From JAFGRU01 sp016934985 (GTDB lineage: Bacteria > Desulfobacterota > Desulfuromonadia > Desulfuromonadales > JAAYDE01), in assembly GCA_963665045.2 (NCBI GenBank), contig CAXXJQ010000002.1, positions 1-64,000 of the forward strand: a DNA stretch of 64,000 nucleotides, given 5' to 3'. Numbering within the stretch: position 1 is the stretch's first letter; every line of letters starts with the position of its first letter. The notes beneath the pieces were generated by a model. The model saw only the letters and a list, made by a program, of their open reading frames with translations, ran no database searches and was not told the origin of the DNA. The position numbers and the translations under genes were made by a program. This document shows positions 41,028 through 50,116 of the stretch, piece after piece.

Positions 41028-41672
41028 ATGGTTATAAGTGTCGCGAGTGAAAAAGGGGGCGCCGGGAAAACCACCATAGCCTTTCAGCTGGCGGTTCTTT
41101 TCGCCCAGCAAGGAAAAGAGGTTCTAATGGTTGATGCCGACCCCCAAGGGTCGGCGGCAGAGGTGGCAGCGGTCCGAGCCGAGGAAAACCACCATCCGGA
41201 AATCACCTGCGTTGCCCTGACCGGCAAGGGACTGGCCAATGAGGTCCGCAAGCTGATCCCTAAATACGAGATAATCGTCATCGACGCCGGCGGCCGTGAC
41301 AGCGCTGCCTTGCGCAGTGCCCTCCTGGTCACGGAAAAGGTGCTCGTTCCTGTGCTGCCCGGACAATTGGATGCCTGGACCCTGGAAACCATGGACGATC
41401 TCATCGATCAGGCTCTGGGCTTTAATCCACAATTGAAAGGCTGCCTAGTGCTCAACAAGGTGGACACCCATCCGGCCGTGCGTATGGCGGATGCCGTGGC
41501 CGAGTTCGCGGCCGATCTTCCCCACCTCAAGCTGCTGCGCAGCCGCCTCGGATACCGCATGGCCTTTCGCCGCTCCATTGCCGAGGGGTTGGCCGTCAAT
41601 GAAGGGCGCCCCAGAGATTCCAAAGCCATCGCCGAAGTTGAAAGTTTGTTTAGTGAGGTATGTAATGCCTAA
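41028..41672 (+). CDS. ParA-family partition ATPase
   Basis: 214 aa, the short ParF-like type without a DNA-binding N-terminus. Deviant Walker A KGGAGKTT (9-16), Walker A' Asp in MVDADPQGSA, and Walker B IIVIDAGGRD. Such ATPases move DNA or protein cargo over the nucleoid together with a small ribbon-helix-helix partner, which is encoded directly downstream. Chromosomal location apart from oriC genes suggests a plasmid- or ICE-derived pair. Confidence 0.85.
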   Translation: MVISVASEKGGAGKTTIAFQLAVLFAQQGKEVLMVDADPQGSAAEVAAVRAEENHHPEITCVALTGKGLANEVRKLIPKYEIIVIDAGGRDSAALRSALLVTEKVLVPVLPGQLDAWTLETMDDLIDQALGFNPQLKGCLVLNKVDTHPAVRMADAVAEFAADLPHLKLLRSRLGYRMAFRRSIAEGLAVNEGRPRDSKAIAEVESLFSEVCNA

Positions 41673-41934
41673 GGACACAATCCGCACCCGGCGTCACCGG
41701 GCGCGCACGGAAGATGAATTCATTGAAGGGGCTAAAGCTGATCGGGAGCCGGGCAAAAAGCCGGGAAAAGCCGGCCGCCCTGCCAAGCATACCGAAACAA
41801 CCAAGCTGAAAGCTTTCAACCTGCCCTTGTCCATGATCAGCCAGATCGAGGAAGAGGCCGAAGAACTGACTGCCGGAAACGCTTCAGCCCTGATAATGCG
41901 CATTCTACAGGACTATTTCCGTAAGAAAAAATAA
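41665..41934 (+). CDS. Ribbon-helix-helix partner of ParA (ParG-like)
   Basis: 89 aa. A basic, disordered N-terminus (MPKDTIRTRRHRARTEDEF) leads to a C-terminal ribbon-helix-helix: KLKAFNLPLSMISQIEEEAE, then NASALIMRILQDYFRKKK. This is the build of ParG-type centromere-binding proteins, whose flexible tail stimulates the ParA ATPase. The start ATG overlaps the parA stop by 8 bp. It should bind the AT-rich tract upstream of parA. Confidence 0.75.
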   Translation: MPKDTIRTRRHRARTEDEFIEGAKADREPGKKPGKAGRPAKHTETTKLKAFNLPLSMISQIEEEAEELTAGNASALIMRILQDYFRKKK

Positions 41935-41985
41935 CTTTTCCGTACCGAAAGGGATTCAGCATTTATCTGCTGCTGCAGGCGTATG

Positions 41986-42642
41986 TCAATCCTCTGAATC
42001 AAAATCGATGTTGGGGTAATGAGCCTTTCGGCATTCCGGGCAGATACCGTGACTGAAGCGGGCATCGGAATAACGTTCGATATAATCCTCCAGGCGGTCC
42101 CAGGCTTCGTCGTCCTTGCGGATTTTATGACAGTGCATGCAGATGGGGATAATTCCCTGCAGCATTTGTACATGAGCCAGGGCATGCTCCAGGTCTTCAA
42201 TCTTTTCGGCGAGGTCGAGCTGAATAGTAACCATTCTCTCGGCGACACGAATACGTGCCTGCAGTTCTTGGGTGTCGAAAGGTTTGGCGATATAATCGTC
42301 AGCCCCGGCGTTGAACCCTTCAACGGTGTCTTCAGGGGTGTTGCGGCCGGTCAGCATAATCACATAAATCGGAGTTGAAGATCTGAGTTGCCTGACTCTG
42401 CGACAGACCTCAAGACCATCGAGCCCCGGCATTTCCCAATCCAGCAAGACCACCTTGGGAGCATCCTGCTGCTGTAAAGCATCCCAGGCTTCTATACCGT
42501 TACTGACACTGACGACAGAATAACCCCACTTCACCAAAATTTTCTGATATATCAAACGGGTCGCGGCATCATCATCAGCAATTAAAATTTTTATTTTCCT
42601 GTCGTTAGAGTCAGCCTTCAAGTTCATTTCCGGCAGCCCCAT
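41986..42642 (-). CDS. Response regulator with C-terminal cysteine motif
   Basis: About 218 aa. A receiver domain (KILIADDDAATRLIYQKILV; phospho-acceptor Asp in VVLLDWEMPG; Lys in YIAKPFD) is followed by a coiled linker and a C-terminal motif IIPICMHCHKIRKDDEAWDR ... HGICPECRKAHYP. The four cysteines resemble a zinc site found in many deltaproteobacterial receiver proteins. There is no DNA-binding or enzyme domain. The ATG at 42642 has GGGAG 9 nt upstream; longer reading to 42726 is possible. No kinase gene adjoins. Confidence 0.82.
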   Translation of the reverse strand: MGLPEMNLKADSNDRKIKILIADDDAATRLIYQKILVKWGYSVVSVSNGIEAWDALQQQDAPKVVLLDWEMPGLDGLEVCRRVRQLRSSTPIYVIMLTGRNTPEDTVEGFNAGADDYIAKPFDTQELQARIRVAERMVTIQLDLAEKIEDLEHALAHVQMLQGIIPICMHCHKIRKDDEAWDRLEDYIERYSDARFSHGICPECRKAHYPNIDFDSED

Positions 42643-43083
42643 AGGCTGTGCTCCCTGTTGTCGTTCTTTTGCCAGGAAAAGAGGCCTTAAGCCATCCAAA
42701 GGTTTTTTCCTGAAACGAGAAATCATCCTGGCAATGCTAATAGTTTATCATAAAAAGCCTCTCAGTTATGGGCCCAGAGGAAAGCCTAATAGGAAACAGG
42801 GAGGTGCCGCGCCTTTTCCATGCCATCCTTTGACCTTTAACAACGACGGGTATGCTTGACGGAAAAAACGTCCCCTACCTTACAAAGAAAACAGTTCCAT
42901 TGATTTTTTAAAAAAAGGATTTCTTCTTCTGGCATGACAGCCGTTCCTTCTCTCCCACAAAAAAATGTTTCCTGCTCATTTCAAAAATTTTGAAAAATTA
43001 GAGTATAATATTGATTAACTATAGAAATGTTAATCATCAGCACCACCTCTATTTGTTTGAGAACGCATAATAAAGGAGGCGTG
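42643..43083. other. Intergenic region upstream of a small gene
   Basis: No gene recognised. The right part is AT-rich and carries the palindrome and TATAAT box listed separately. Confidence 0.5.
42979..43009 (+). promoter_or_regulatory. Palindrome next to a TATAAT box
   Basis: TTTCAAAAATTTTGAAA (42979-42995) is a perfect palindrome around one base. TATAAT follows at 43004-43009, and the gene starts at 43084. There is no good -35, so the palindrome may be an activator or repressor site covering the -35 region. Confidence 0.45.
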
Positions 43084-43371
43084 ATGTATTTTCAGGATTT
43101 CAATGCAGCTTTAGAAAAGCTTCGCCAGGAGGGCGGATTTATCAAACACCATTTCGCTGCCGGAAAATTCGAGATATTTTGGGAAGTATCCCACAACATC
43201 GGCTGCCAAAGTGAACTGGATAATTTCATTACTACCTGTCATGCCTTGGCAAAAGGGGGACTGACGGAAAAAGACGTAAAAAAAGAGCTGAAAAAGCTCC
43301 ATTTTAATATTCCCGGCTGGACCAGCGACACCCTGCGGGAAAAATACATCCATATCGTCATGGAAGATTGA
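43084..43371 (+). CDS. Small hypothetical protein
   Basis: 95 aa, not recognised. It is soluble, has no signal peptide and is mostly helical: FQDFNAALEKLRQEGGFIKH, then FEIFWEVSHNIGCQSELDNF. AAAGGAGG before the ATG at 43084 supports expression and selects this start over 43027. A palindrome and TATAAT box lie upstream. The next gene ends on the other strand, so it stands alone. Confidence 0.6.
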   Translation: MYFQDFNAALEKLRQEGGFIKHHFAAGKFEIFWEVSHNIGCQSELDNFITTCHALAKGGLTEKDVKKELKKLHFNIPGWTSDTLREKYIHIVMED

Positions 43372-43435
43372 ACCTGCTGTGTCAGTAGTGAATCAAGCTT
43401 TGGATAGAATCTTGGGAAAGGCTGCTAATAGTACG

Positions 43436-45022
43436 TTAAAGGCTGGCACGGCACCGGGTAAAATCCTGGAGCGGGAAAAAGCTAAAACGATTACGTCCCA
43501 GGCTTTTGGAATTGTAAACCGCTTTATCGGCGACCTCGATCAGAATATCGTGATGATCAACAACCAATTCAGGCTCAAATGTGGTGCCCCCGACACTGAC
43601 CGTAACCCGAAGGGAACGCTCGCCTGGACCAATTTCCATATTTTCAATTCCCCTCCGAATCCGCTCCCCAAAAACCCTCAATCCGGCAGCATTCGTCTCA
43701 GGCAGAATAATAGCAAACTCTTCTCCTCCAAAACGCGCGAGGGCATCGGAGACCCGCGTCACCTTTCTCATCTGCTGGGCAATTCCTTTTAAGACCTGAT
43801 CCCCGATAAGATGTCCGTATGTGTCGTTGACCCTTTTGAAATAATCGATGTCAAAGAAAAGAAGGGAGAGGTAATGCGAATAACGTTTGGAGCGCTCCAA
43901 CTCCTGAGCAAGAATTTCGTGAAAATGGCGATGATTGTAAAGCCCCGTCAGTCCGTCTTCCAACGCCAGGGTGCGAAGCTTTTCGTTGGCCTTCATCAAT
44001 TCCGACGCCAAATTTTCCGACTGTTTTTTTGCCCGCTGTAAATCCACAACGATCTGCTCATAAGAACAGTTCAGTTTACTTAACTCCTGATTGGCTTCCC
44101 GCAACATCTGGGAGAGAGGTCGTAAATCTTTGGCTGCGACCTCGAAAGTTGAAAGAATCTCGACGGATTTCTCAGCGATTGAGTCGAGGAGTCCTTCTAT
44201 TTCCTGGGGCGAAAGATGAATGTTTGCCTGCAGCCATTTTTGAATTTTCGGCAACCGTTCAGAAGTATCCAACCCCCAGTAAAGCGAGGATAAACGATTG
44301 GAAAGGTTAATCACGGAAATTCTGTCCTTCTCCTCCTCCGGACAGTCTTCAACATCATGGTGATACTGAATGGGCAAATAAATACACTCAGGCAATCCCC
44401 ATTTTTTGAGTAATGCAGCCCCTAATTCCTGATGGTCGAAACCAAATATTTTTCGTTCCAGGGCCTGTACATCCTCCCCATCCATTTTTGAGGCTTCCAT
44501 TACGCGGATAAAATCTTCAGGCCGTGTCAAAAACATGACCAAATACCCGATATCCTGAAGAAGGGCACTTACAAAGGTGTCATCATTTTTTTTCTTTAAC
44601 TTGGTGGCAACCTCTTCAGCCGCCACCGCATTGATTACCGACTGGCGCCAAAATTCTTCAAAATCAAAAGCACCACCGGTGATATTTTTGAGTTCACTGG
44701 CTACTACAAAGGAAAGAGCTATATTTTTCAGGGCATTGGAGCCTAGGACAGTCATGGCCATTTCCAGGCTGTCAACCTTTCGGGACAGACCGTACATGGA
44801 AGAATTGGCAACCTGAAGAATTTTTGAAGTCAAGGCAGGGTCGTTGGAAACGATCCGGGCCAACTCACGAAGGGACCCCCGCTCCTTTTTTACCGAATCC
44901 AAGACCCGGACGGCGATGGCGGGTGGTGACGGCAAGATAATGGAGCTATTGAGAATTTTCTGAAGAGTATCTTTGCCGACATTTTTCTGGGGTTTTTCAA
45001 TCGCTATGACTTTTCCGTTCAT
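43436..45022 (-). CDS. HDOD-GGDEF diguanylate cyclase
   Basis: 528 aa. An N-terminal HDOD domain (about 20-220: ILPSPPAIAVRVLDSVKKER, then VSNDPALTSKILQVANSSMY) is followed by a coiled coil and a GGDEF domain (about 350-515). The active-site GGEEF is at 432-436, preceded by an inhibitory site RxxD (R423-V-S-D426) five residues upstream. So it should make c-di-GMP with product inhibition. HDOD domains scaffold signalling complexes without hydrolase activity. Single gene. Confidence 0.92.
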   Translation of the reverse strand: MNGKVIAIEKPQKNVGKDTLQKILNSSIILPSPPAIAVRVLDSVKKERGSLRELARIVSNDPALTSKILQVANSSMYGLSRKVDSLEMAMTVLGSNALKNIALSFVVASELKNITGGAFDFEEFWRQSVINAVAAEEVATKLKKKNDDTFVSALLQDIGYLVMFLTRPEDFIRVMEASKMDGEDVQALERKIFGFDHQELGAALLKKWGLPECIYLPIQYHHDVEDCPEEEKDRISVINLSNRLSSLYWGLDTSERLPKIQKWLQANIHLSPQEIEGLLDSIAEKSVEILSTFEVAAKDLRPLSQMLREANQELSKLNCSYEQIVVDLQRAKKQSENLASELMKANEKLRTLALEDGLTGLYNHRHFHEILAQELERSKRYSHYLSLLFFDIDYFKRVNDTYGHLIGDQVLKGIAQQMRKVTRVSDALARFGGEEFAIILPETNAAGLRVFGERIRRGIENMEIGPGERSLRVTVSVGGTTFEPELVVDHHDILIEVADKAVYNSKSLGRNRFSFFPLQDFTRCRASL

Positions 45023-45475
45023 CTATCCCTCTAAAAATATTTCATTTTTATAAAAACAACTTTTGCAGACGACAATCGTTTTTCCATTGACCATGAAACG
45101 GTTTGGAGCAACCCAGAAGGGCCAATAATCTCCGGACTTGACTAATTGGTCGCATGAAAGTTTCGTGCCGGTTTTTTATTGTATTTTTTCAGAATTTTTT
45201 TTTAGAGGAAAAGTTGTTATTATCTTGGTTCACAAGGCCAAAAAGCCCTATTCCAATGCTTAATAAGACCAACTCAACAATTGGAATAATTGTATAGCAA
45301 CTGAATTGCCTGGGAAGTGATAATCAGCGAAGGAGACAAACAGGGTGATAATCCCCCTTTCAATTCGCTAAAAAACCTTGCAACTGGGTAAATTTTAGCC
45401 AGAAAGGGCTTAGCTGCGATCTTACATTTGTAAAAACGTTGGACTGATTCAGTCCTATGACAGGCAAAGTCCCCA
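45023..45475. other. Intergenic, no gene
   Basis: 450 bp with no credible frame. A small hairpin GGACTGATTCAGTCC near 45440-45455 is the only structure seen. It separates two minus-strand genes and should contain the HDOD-GGDEF promoter. Confidence 0.45.
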
Positions 45476-46579
45476 TTACAGCGCCGTTTCTGAAACATCT
45501 TTCTGAAACAAAAAGCGAAAAAACGTTTTTTCCGGCATTTGATGGACCATTTTCCCAAGCAAAAACACCACAGCCAGGGAAAAAACCAACCTGGCCCATA
45601 AAATACCGCTTAGATGCCCTCCTAAAACCATCATGACCAGGGTATCCTCGACAATGCTGTGGCAAAGGCCCATTAAGGCAAGAGAAATAAAAACATCTTT
45701 ACAGCCAAGCCGTCCGGATCGGGCTTCCTGAATAATAAGAGCACCGCCATAACTGAGACCGAGGCTCATACCGACAACCGTAATGGGTGCGGCCTTGGGA
45801 CTCATCCCAAGGGCCCTGAGAAGAGGCTCCGTACTCCGGTTAATCATCTCCATGATGCCAAAGTGCTCAAGTATTCGCATGACCGCAAGTAAAAGCAGGA
45901 TAATTAAAAAAATGTAGAACATATTGCGGATTTCCTCAGCCACCCAACCACCCCAGGAAGAATCACGGGAAGCCAGGGTGAAAAAAGTTTGATTGGCCTC
46001 CTGGAGCCAATTCCCCAACCCATAAACGACATGCAGAGCCCAACCCAAAAAAAGGGCGGCGGCAATTCTAAGCAACACCATGACGAGGGCCTTTGAACCC
46101 GCTTTGTGGGCTATCTTAATTTCCACAGGTAAGGCATGCGCTATCAGCATCACCGTCGTTAGAATCGTTACCTGGGCAACAGTCAGCCCTGCTTCGGGAG
46201 CAACCGCTGCAAAAACAATCATTCCGGCATAGAGATTGGTCAGCATGGCTGTCCCCCAAACCAGTCCCATGCTGCCCGGCAGCCCGATCATTTCCATAAC
46301 CGGACCGAGAAGCTCGCCGATAACCACGGTAGCACCAAAATCATTTAACACTTTAGTCAGGATACTGATAGGAATGGTGATCCTGAATAAAACGAAGCTG
46401 GTGCGAAACGCATCGCAAAAAAGAGTTTTCAGTTTCGAGAAAAACAACTTCAATCCATGAGATAAATTTGGAGGTTGCTTTGCGCCATTTCTGCCAAGGG
46501 ACAAGCCGATGATAGAAAACCATTCCCAATAAAGATACTGTTTTCTATTGTCAGAAAAGCCTCGCCACGGCCGGGGCAT
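45476..46579 (-). CDS. Nucleoside recognition (Gate) domain membrane protein
   Basis: About 367 aa with 8-9 spans. Two halves of the Gate/nucleoside-recognition fold are visible: ISILTKVLNDFGATVVIGEL, then LPGSMGLVWGTAMLTNLYAG, and in the second half MGLCHSIVEDTLVMMVLGGH. Relatives include the spore maturation SpmA/B proteins and putative transporters. The substrate is unknown. The start is uncertain: the ATG at 46579 lacks a ribosome site and the real start may be an internal TTG near 46446. Confidence 0.75.
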   Translation of the reverse strand: MPRPWRGFSDNRKQYLYWEWFSIIGLSLGRNGAKQPPNLSHGLKLFFSKLKTLFCDAFRTSFVLFRITIPISILTKVLNDFGATVVIGELLGPVMEMIGLPGSMGLVWGTAMLTNLYAGMIVFAAVAPEAGLTVAQVTILTTVMLIAHALPVEIKIAHKAGSKALVMVLLRIAAALFLGWALHVVYGLGNWLQEANQTFFTLASRDSSWGGWVAEEIRNMFYIFLIILLLLAVMRILEHFGIMEMINRSTEPLLRALGMSPKAAPITVVGMSLGLSYGGALIIQEARSGRLGCKDVFISLALMGLCHSIVEDTLVMMVLGGHLSGILWARLVFSLAVVFLLGKMVHQMPEKTFFRFLFQKDVSETAL

Positions 46580-46974
46580 TCATAGCAAAAAGCCATTGGC
46601 GAGAATAATCACAAAATAATTTCAATATGTCACCAAACTACCGGCCGGCAGCACCAGCCTAAGAATCCTTTTTTCTTTACCATCGGATCAACCGCCAAAA
46701 TATTTTATAACGCAATAATATTCCATGCCTTTTTTAGATCAATTAACTTTTTGTTCATTTTTATATTTTGTTCACTAAAATGGAACTTTAAATTTTTTCA
46801 GTACAAATTTGAACAGACTCTTCTAAACCCCCAATATTTCCCACCGAGGATTGCGTCACAGCAGGACAACGACTATATTGTTCAGGATGATTTTTGACCA
46901 AGGCGCCATTTTTTCAAAATCTGTGGCCCGGGGCAACAATCTGCAACCGGCCCTGAAAAAATTCCCGAGGAAAC
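46580..46974. other. Intergenic, AT-rich
   Basis: Between divergent genes. It was checked for the Mn-sensing yybP-ykoY riboswitch expected before mntP, and the motif was not found. Nothing else was recognised. Confidence 0.45.
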
Positions 46975-47553
46975 ATGTCAACCTTTAAGCTCCTTGTCAT
47001 TGCCGTGGCCCTGGCCATGGACGCATTTGCCATTTCAGTAGCTGTCGGCACCAGTCTGAAAAAAATTTCTTTTCGCCAGGTTTTCCGCCTTTCCTGGCAT
47101 TTCGGGTTTTTCCAGGCCGCTATGCCGGTTCTCGGGTGGTGCGCCGGCCTGACGATCCGCGAGCAGATCGAACGCTACGATCACTGGATAGCCTTTGGCC
47201 TCCTCGCCTTTGTCGGCACCCATATGATTCGCGAAGCCTTTTCAAAAGAGGAAAAAAGCAAACATGGAAGAAAAGATCCGACCAAGGGGGCGACCTTGAT
47301 TATGCTCTCTCTGGCCACCAGTATCGATGCCCTGGCTATCGGCCTGAGCCTTTCCCTGCTGAAAATCAGTATCTGGTACCCAGCCTTCTTTATTGGTATT
47401 GTCGCCGGCCTTTTCACCATGGCCGGGATGCATATCGGCAGCCGGCTTGGCTCCCTGACCAGAATCAGCCATTTCGGCGAGGTAGCCGGTGGTATAGTTC
47501 TCTTTTTAATCGCTTTCAACATTCTCCACGAACATGGGGCACTGCCCTTTTAA
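46975..47553 (+). CDS. mntP: Manganese efflux pump MntP family
   Basis: 192 aa, six spans in two repeated halves. Each half carries the conserved acidic motif: ALAMDAFAISVAVGTSL and LATSIDALAIGLSLSLL. Length and motifs fit MntP (DUF204). It exports Mn2+ to prevent toxicity. GAGGA precedes the ATG. A bidirectional terminator follows. Confidence 0.9.
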   Translation: MSTFKLLVIAVALAMDAFAISVAVGTSLKKISFRQVFRLSWHFGFFQAAMPVLGWCAGLTIREQIERYDHWIAFGLLAFVGTHMIREAFSKEEKSKHGRKDPTKGATLIMLSLATSIDALAIGLSLSLLKISIWYPAFFIGIVAGLFTMAGMHIGSRLGSLTRISHFGEVAGGIVLFLIAFNILHEHGALPF

Positions 47554-47616
47554 CCCGGCTTTTTCATGATTGCTTAGTCATGGAAGCGTCAAGTGAACGC
47601 CATCTCAAACAACACC

Positions 47617-47655
47617 AACAGGAAAAGGACCCAGTTTTCGGGTCCTTTTCCTGTT
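47617..47655. terminator. Bidirectional terminator between mntP and usp
   Basis: AACAGGAAAAGGACCC (47617-47632) pairs perfectly with GGGTCCTTTTCCTGTT (47640-47655), a 16-bp stem serving two convergent genes. Confidence 0.8.
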
Positions 47656-47683
47656 AACAACCTGACTATTTAAGGCTTCAATA

Positions 47684-48139
47684 TTATTTTTTCTTTTCCA
47701 CCGGCGTTCGGACAGTTAATACCGGGACCGGAGATTTTCGAACCACTTTTTCAGCAGTGCTGCCAAACAGAACATGGTCGAGCCCGGTCCGCCCGTGGGT
47801 TCCGAGGACAATGAGGTCGGCCTGCACTTCTTCGGCTTTTTTTATAATTCCCGCGAAAGGCAGCCCCCGTTCGATAGATGCTTCATGCTTGTCATAACTC
47901 TTAAGGTAGGTCTCGCAAAAACGATCCATCATCTTCTGGGCTCCCTCCCGAACCTCCTCTTCAAGCTTTTCAAATGAGATATGGGGGACGTAAAACCCAT
48001 TGAGATCAGTAGGCTCACTGATAACATGAACAAGAACCAACAAGGCATCATACTTTTGGGCCAGATTCAGGGCATATTCAAAGGCATGATTGGAATTCTC
48101 CGAAAAATCGGTGGCAAAAACTATTTTTTTAAAATCCAT
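47684..48139 (-). CDS. Universal stress protein (UspA family)
   Basis: 151 aa, single Usp domain. The ATP-binding pattern GTHGRTGLDHVLFGSTAEKV is complete (G-x2-G-x9-G-S), so it is of the nucleotide-binding type. Its start overlaps the stop of the receiver gene upstream in TGATG, giving tight coupling. Usp proteins support survival under starvation and oxidative stress. Confidence 0.92.
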   Translation of the reverse strand: MDFKKIVFATDFSENSNHAFEYALNLAQKYDALLVLVHVISEPTDLNGFYVPHISFEKLEEEVREGAQKMMDRFCETYLKSYDKHEASIERGLPFAGIIKKAEEVQADLIVLGTHGRTGLDHVLFGSTAEKVVRKSPVPVLTVRTPVEKKK

Positions 48140-48567
48140 CAGCTTTCAACTCCTCCTGCAAAATCATTTTCATCGGGAAAACCGGGAACAATTTCTTCTT
48201 CCAGCCGGTCAATAACTTTCTTCAATTCATGAATTTTAAGAGGTTTTATGAGATATTCAAAAGCGCCCTTGTTCATGGCATCAATATAGGAATCGAGACC
48301 ACCAAAAGCAGTCATGAGAATAACGTTGATTTGAGGATAATCCCTCTTGATCCGCCTGAGGAAGGAAAGTCCGTCCATTTCAGGCATGCGAATATCACTG
48401 ATTACCAACTGGGGGCTGTTTTCCTGAAGATATTGCAATCCTTCTTGGCCGTTTGCCACACAATCGACATGGTAACCTTCCCGGCTGAGAAGAGCCTTTA
48501 GGCCGAAGCAGGAATTGCCCTCATCGTCAACGACAAGGATGGATTGAATTTTTTTCACCGTCTTCAC
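48139..48567 (-). CDS. Single-domain response regulator
   Basis: 142 aa, receiver domain only. Acidic pocket in ILVVDDEG, phospho-acceptor Asp in LVISDIRMPEMDG, Thr in LMTAFGG and Lys in YLIKPLK. Without an output domain, it probably works in a phosphorelay or by protein contact. Coupled to the usp gene by overlap. Confidence 0.9.
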   Translation of the reverse strand: MKTVKKIQSILVVDDEGNSCFGLKALLSREGYHVDCVANGQEGLQYLQENSPQLVISDIRMPEMDGLSFLRRIKRDYPQINVILMTAFGGLDSYIDAMNKGAFEYLIKPLKIHELKKVIDRLEEEIVPGFPDENDFAGGVES

Positions 48568-48622
48568 TCTCCATTTTTTCCAGAAAGTGTAGCATTCAGC
48601 TTGAAGGTGTCAAGAAGAGAGG

Positions 48623-49456
48623 CTAATCCATCAGACCACACCATTGTCGAAGCAGACGGGTAACCAGGCACGAAAAATCATCCCGCTTGCGGCAGGCCTG
48701 TGCCAAAACTTCATCATGGTGTAGAGGGCCCTCCCCACGGCCCGCGGCTAAATTGGCAATAAAGGAAAAAGCCGCGACTTCGAAGCCAAGATATTTGGCC
48801 ATGATAGCTTCGGGGACACCGGACATGCAGACCGCATCGGCACCCAGGGAGGCCAGCATCCTGATTTCGGCAGGGGTTTCGTAAGAAGGCCCGAGAACTG
48901 CGGCGAGAACACCCTCTCGCAAAGAGATGCCATGACTTTCAGCGTAATGGCGAAGGGGCGGGAATAAGGTCCTGTCGTACAATCGGGCCAAATCGATAAA
49001 GACCCCGGGCCGGCCCCGGAGAGGGTTGTCGCCCATCAGGTTGAGGTGGTCGTTGACAAACATGAGATGGCCCGGCTTGAGGGTCGGGTTTATCCCTCCG
49101 GCTGCGTTGGTAATCAGCAGTCGCCGACAGCCGAGAGCCCCGGCAAGACGAACATTAACCGTGGCCTCCCAGGCACTCAGACCTTCGTAGAGATGATGGC
49201 GCCCGTAAAACAGGAGCAAACGGCGCCCCCCCAGGCAACAGAGATCCAGGCGCCCCTCGTGCCCCTGGACGGTTGTTCTCGGCAAAACAGCCAGTTCATC
49301 ATAAGCAAAACTATGAAAAGTCTCCAGCTCGCCCGCAGGGAATCCGAGGCCGGAACCGAAAATAACGGCTGTATCGAAAGGCTGGTTCTCCGTACAACGC
49401 AACAGTTTCTTGACAGCGGCACTGAATTGTTTTTCGGAGTTCACCATATCAGCCAT
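48623..49456 (-). CDS. Purine nucleoside phosphorylase, class II
   Basis: 277 aa of the trimeric PNP/MTAP family. AVIFGSGLGFPAGELE is the phosphate-binding start, then YGRHHLYEGLSAWEATVNVR, LLITNAAGGINP (Asn/Glu region) and VCMSGVPEAIMAKYLG, where classical enzymes read MSTVPE. It splits inosine or guanosine to base and ribose-1-phosphate. It overlaps the zinc-ribbon receiver gene by 16 bp. Confidence 0.88.
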   Translation of the reverse strand: MADMVNSEKQFSAAVKKLLRCTENQPFDTAVIFGSGLGFPAGELETFHSFAYDELAVLPRTTVQGHEGRLDLCCLGGRRLLLFYGRHHLYEGLSAWEATVNVRLAGALGCRRLLITNAAGGINPTLKPGHLMFVNDHLNLMGDNPLRGRPGVFIDLARLYDRTLFPPLRHYAESHGISLREGVLAAVLGPSYETPAEIRMLASLGADAVCMSGVPEAIMAKYLGFEVAAFSFIANLAAGRGEGPLHHDEVLAQACRKRDDFSCLVTRLLRQWCGLMD

Positions 49457-50031
49457 GTTTTAACAAACTGCTGCAAAATTTCGGGAGTAAAAGATTTTTT
49501 GATGAAATCATTGGCCCCGATCTTTTTGGCTTCGACGGCATCCTCTTCCTTATGATAGACCCCGCTCATGGCCAACAGACAGGTATTCTTGAGAGAAGGA
49601 CTGGAACGGACCTCGCGGATAACGGCAAAACCGTTTTTTTGGGGGAGATGAAGGTCAAGCAGAACCACATCGGGCTCTTGGTTCTTAATGATTTCCAATG
49701 CCTCAATGCCATTGGAGGCAATCAGAAAGTCTGCCCGCAGAGGTTTGAGAATGTCCAGGATCATCTCCCGGAAAAAAAGGGAATCGTCCACCACCAGGAT
49801 CTTTTTAGCCGGGAGATAATCTGCGGTGGTAATTTGGGGTCCCAAAAGCGGGGTTGAGGAGGAAGCCACCGGCTGCGGCTCTGTTTTCTTCATATCTATG
49901 GGTTTGCACCGCTTTGAAAGCTTTTCAAAAGGGCATGAACAAGCCGGACATTCAACTCGCAGCATTTTCTGCGAAAGTTTCCAGTCATCAACTTCGTACC
50001 GAGTACGACACTTAGGGCACTGAACCTCCAT
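49441..50031 (-). CDS. Response regulator with N-terminal zinc ribbon
   Basis: 196 aa. The N-terminus is an MJ0042-type zinc ribbon (C5-P-K-C8 ... C28-P-A-C31), a linker follows, and then a receiver domain (KILVVDDSLFFREMILDILK; Asp in VVLLDLHLPQKNG; Lys in FIKKSF). This layout is common in deltaproteobacteria with many chemosensory pathways. No kinase gene is near. It precedes pnp in the same transcript. Confidence 0.88.
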   Translation of the reverse strand: MEVQCPKCRTRYEVDDWKLSQKMLRVECPACSCPFEKLSKRCKPIDMKKTEPQPVASSSTPLLGPQITTADYLPAKKILVVDDSLFFREMILDILKPLRADFLIASNGIEALEIIKNQEPDVVLLDLHLPQKNGFAVIREVRSSPSLKNTCLLAMSGVYHKEEDAVEAKKIGANDFIKKSFTPEILQQFVKTWLIW

Positions 50032-50116
50032 TCAAATCCCTCTCGAATTTTCAAAAAGGCTTATATGTCAATCGCCGATATCACAGGACAAGTCCCTATC
50101 GATTCAAAACCGTACA

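Noticed and set aside
45300..45475. Possible c-di-GMP riboswitch between the HDOD-GGDEF and Gate-domain genes
   Set aside because: Only a loose GGCAAAG-like word is present; the conserved loops are missing.
46580..46974. Possible Mn riboswitch (yybP-ykoY) upstream of mntP
   Set aside because: The conserved core of that motif could not be found on the plus strand.
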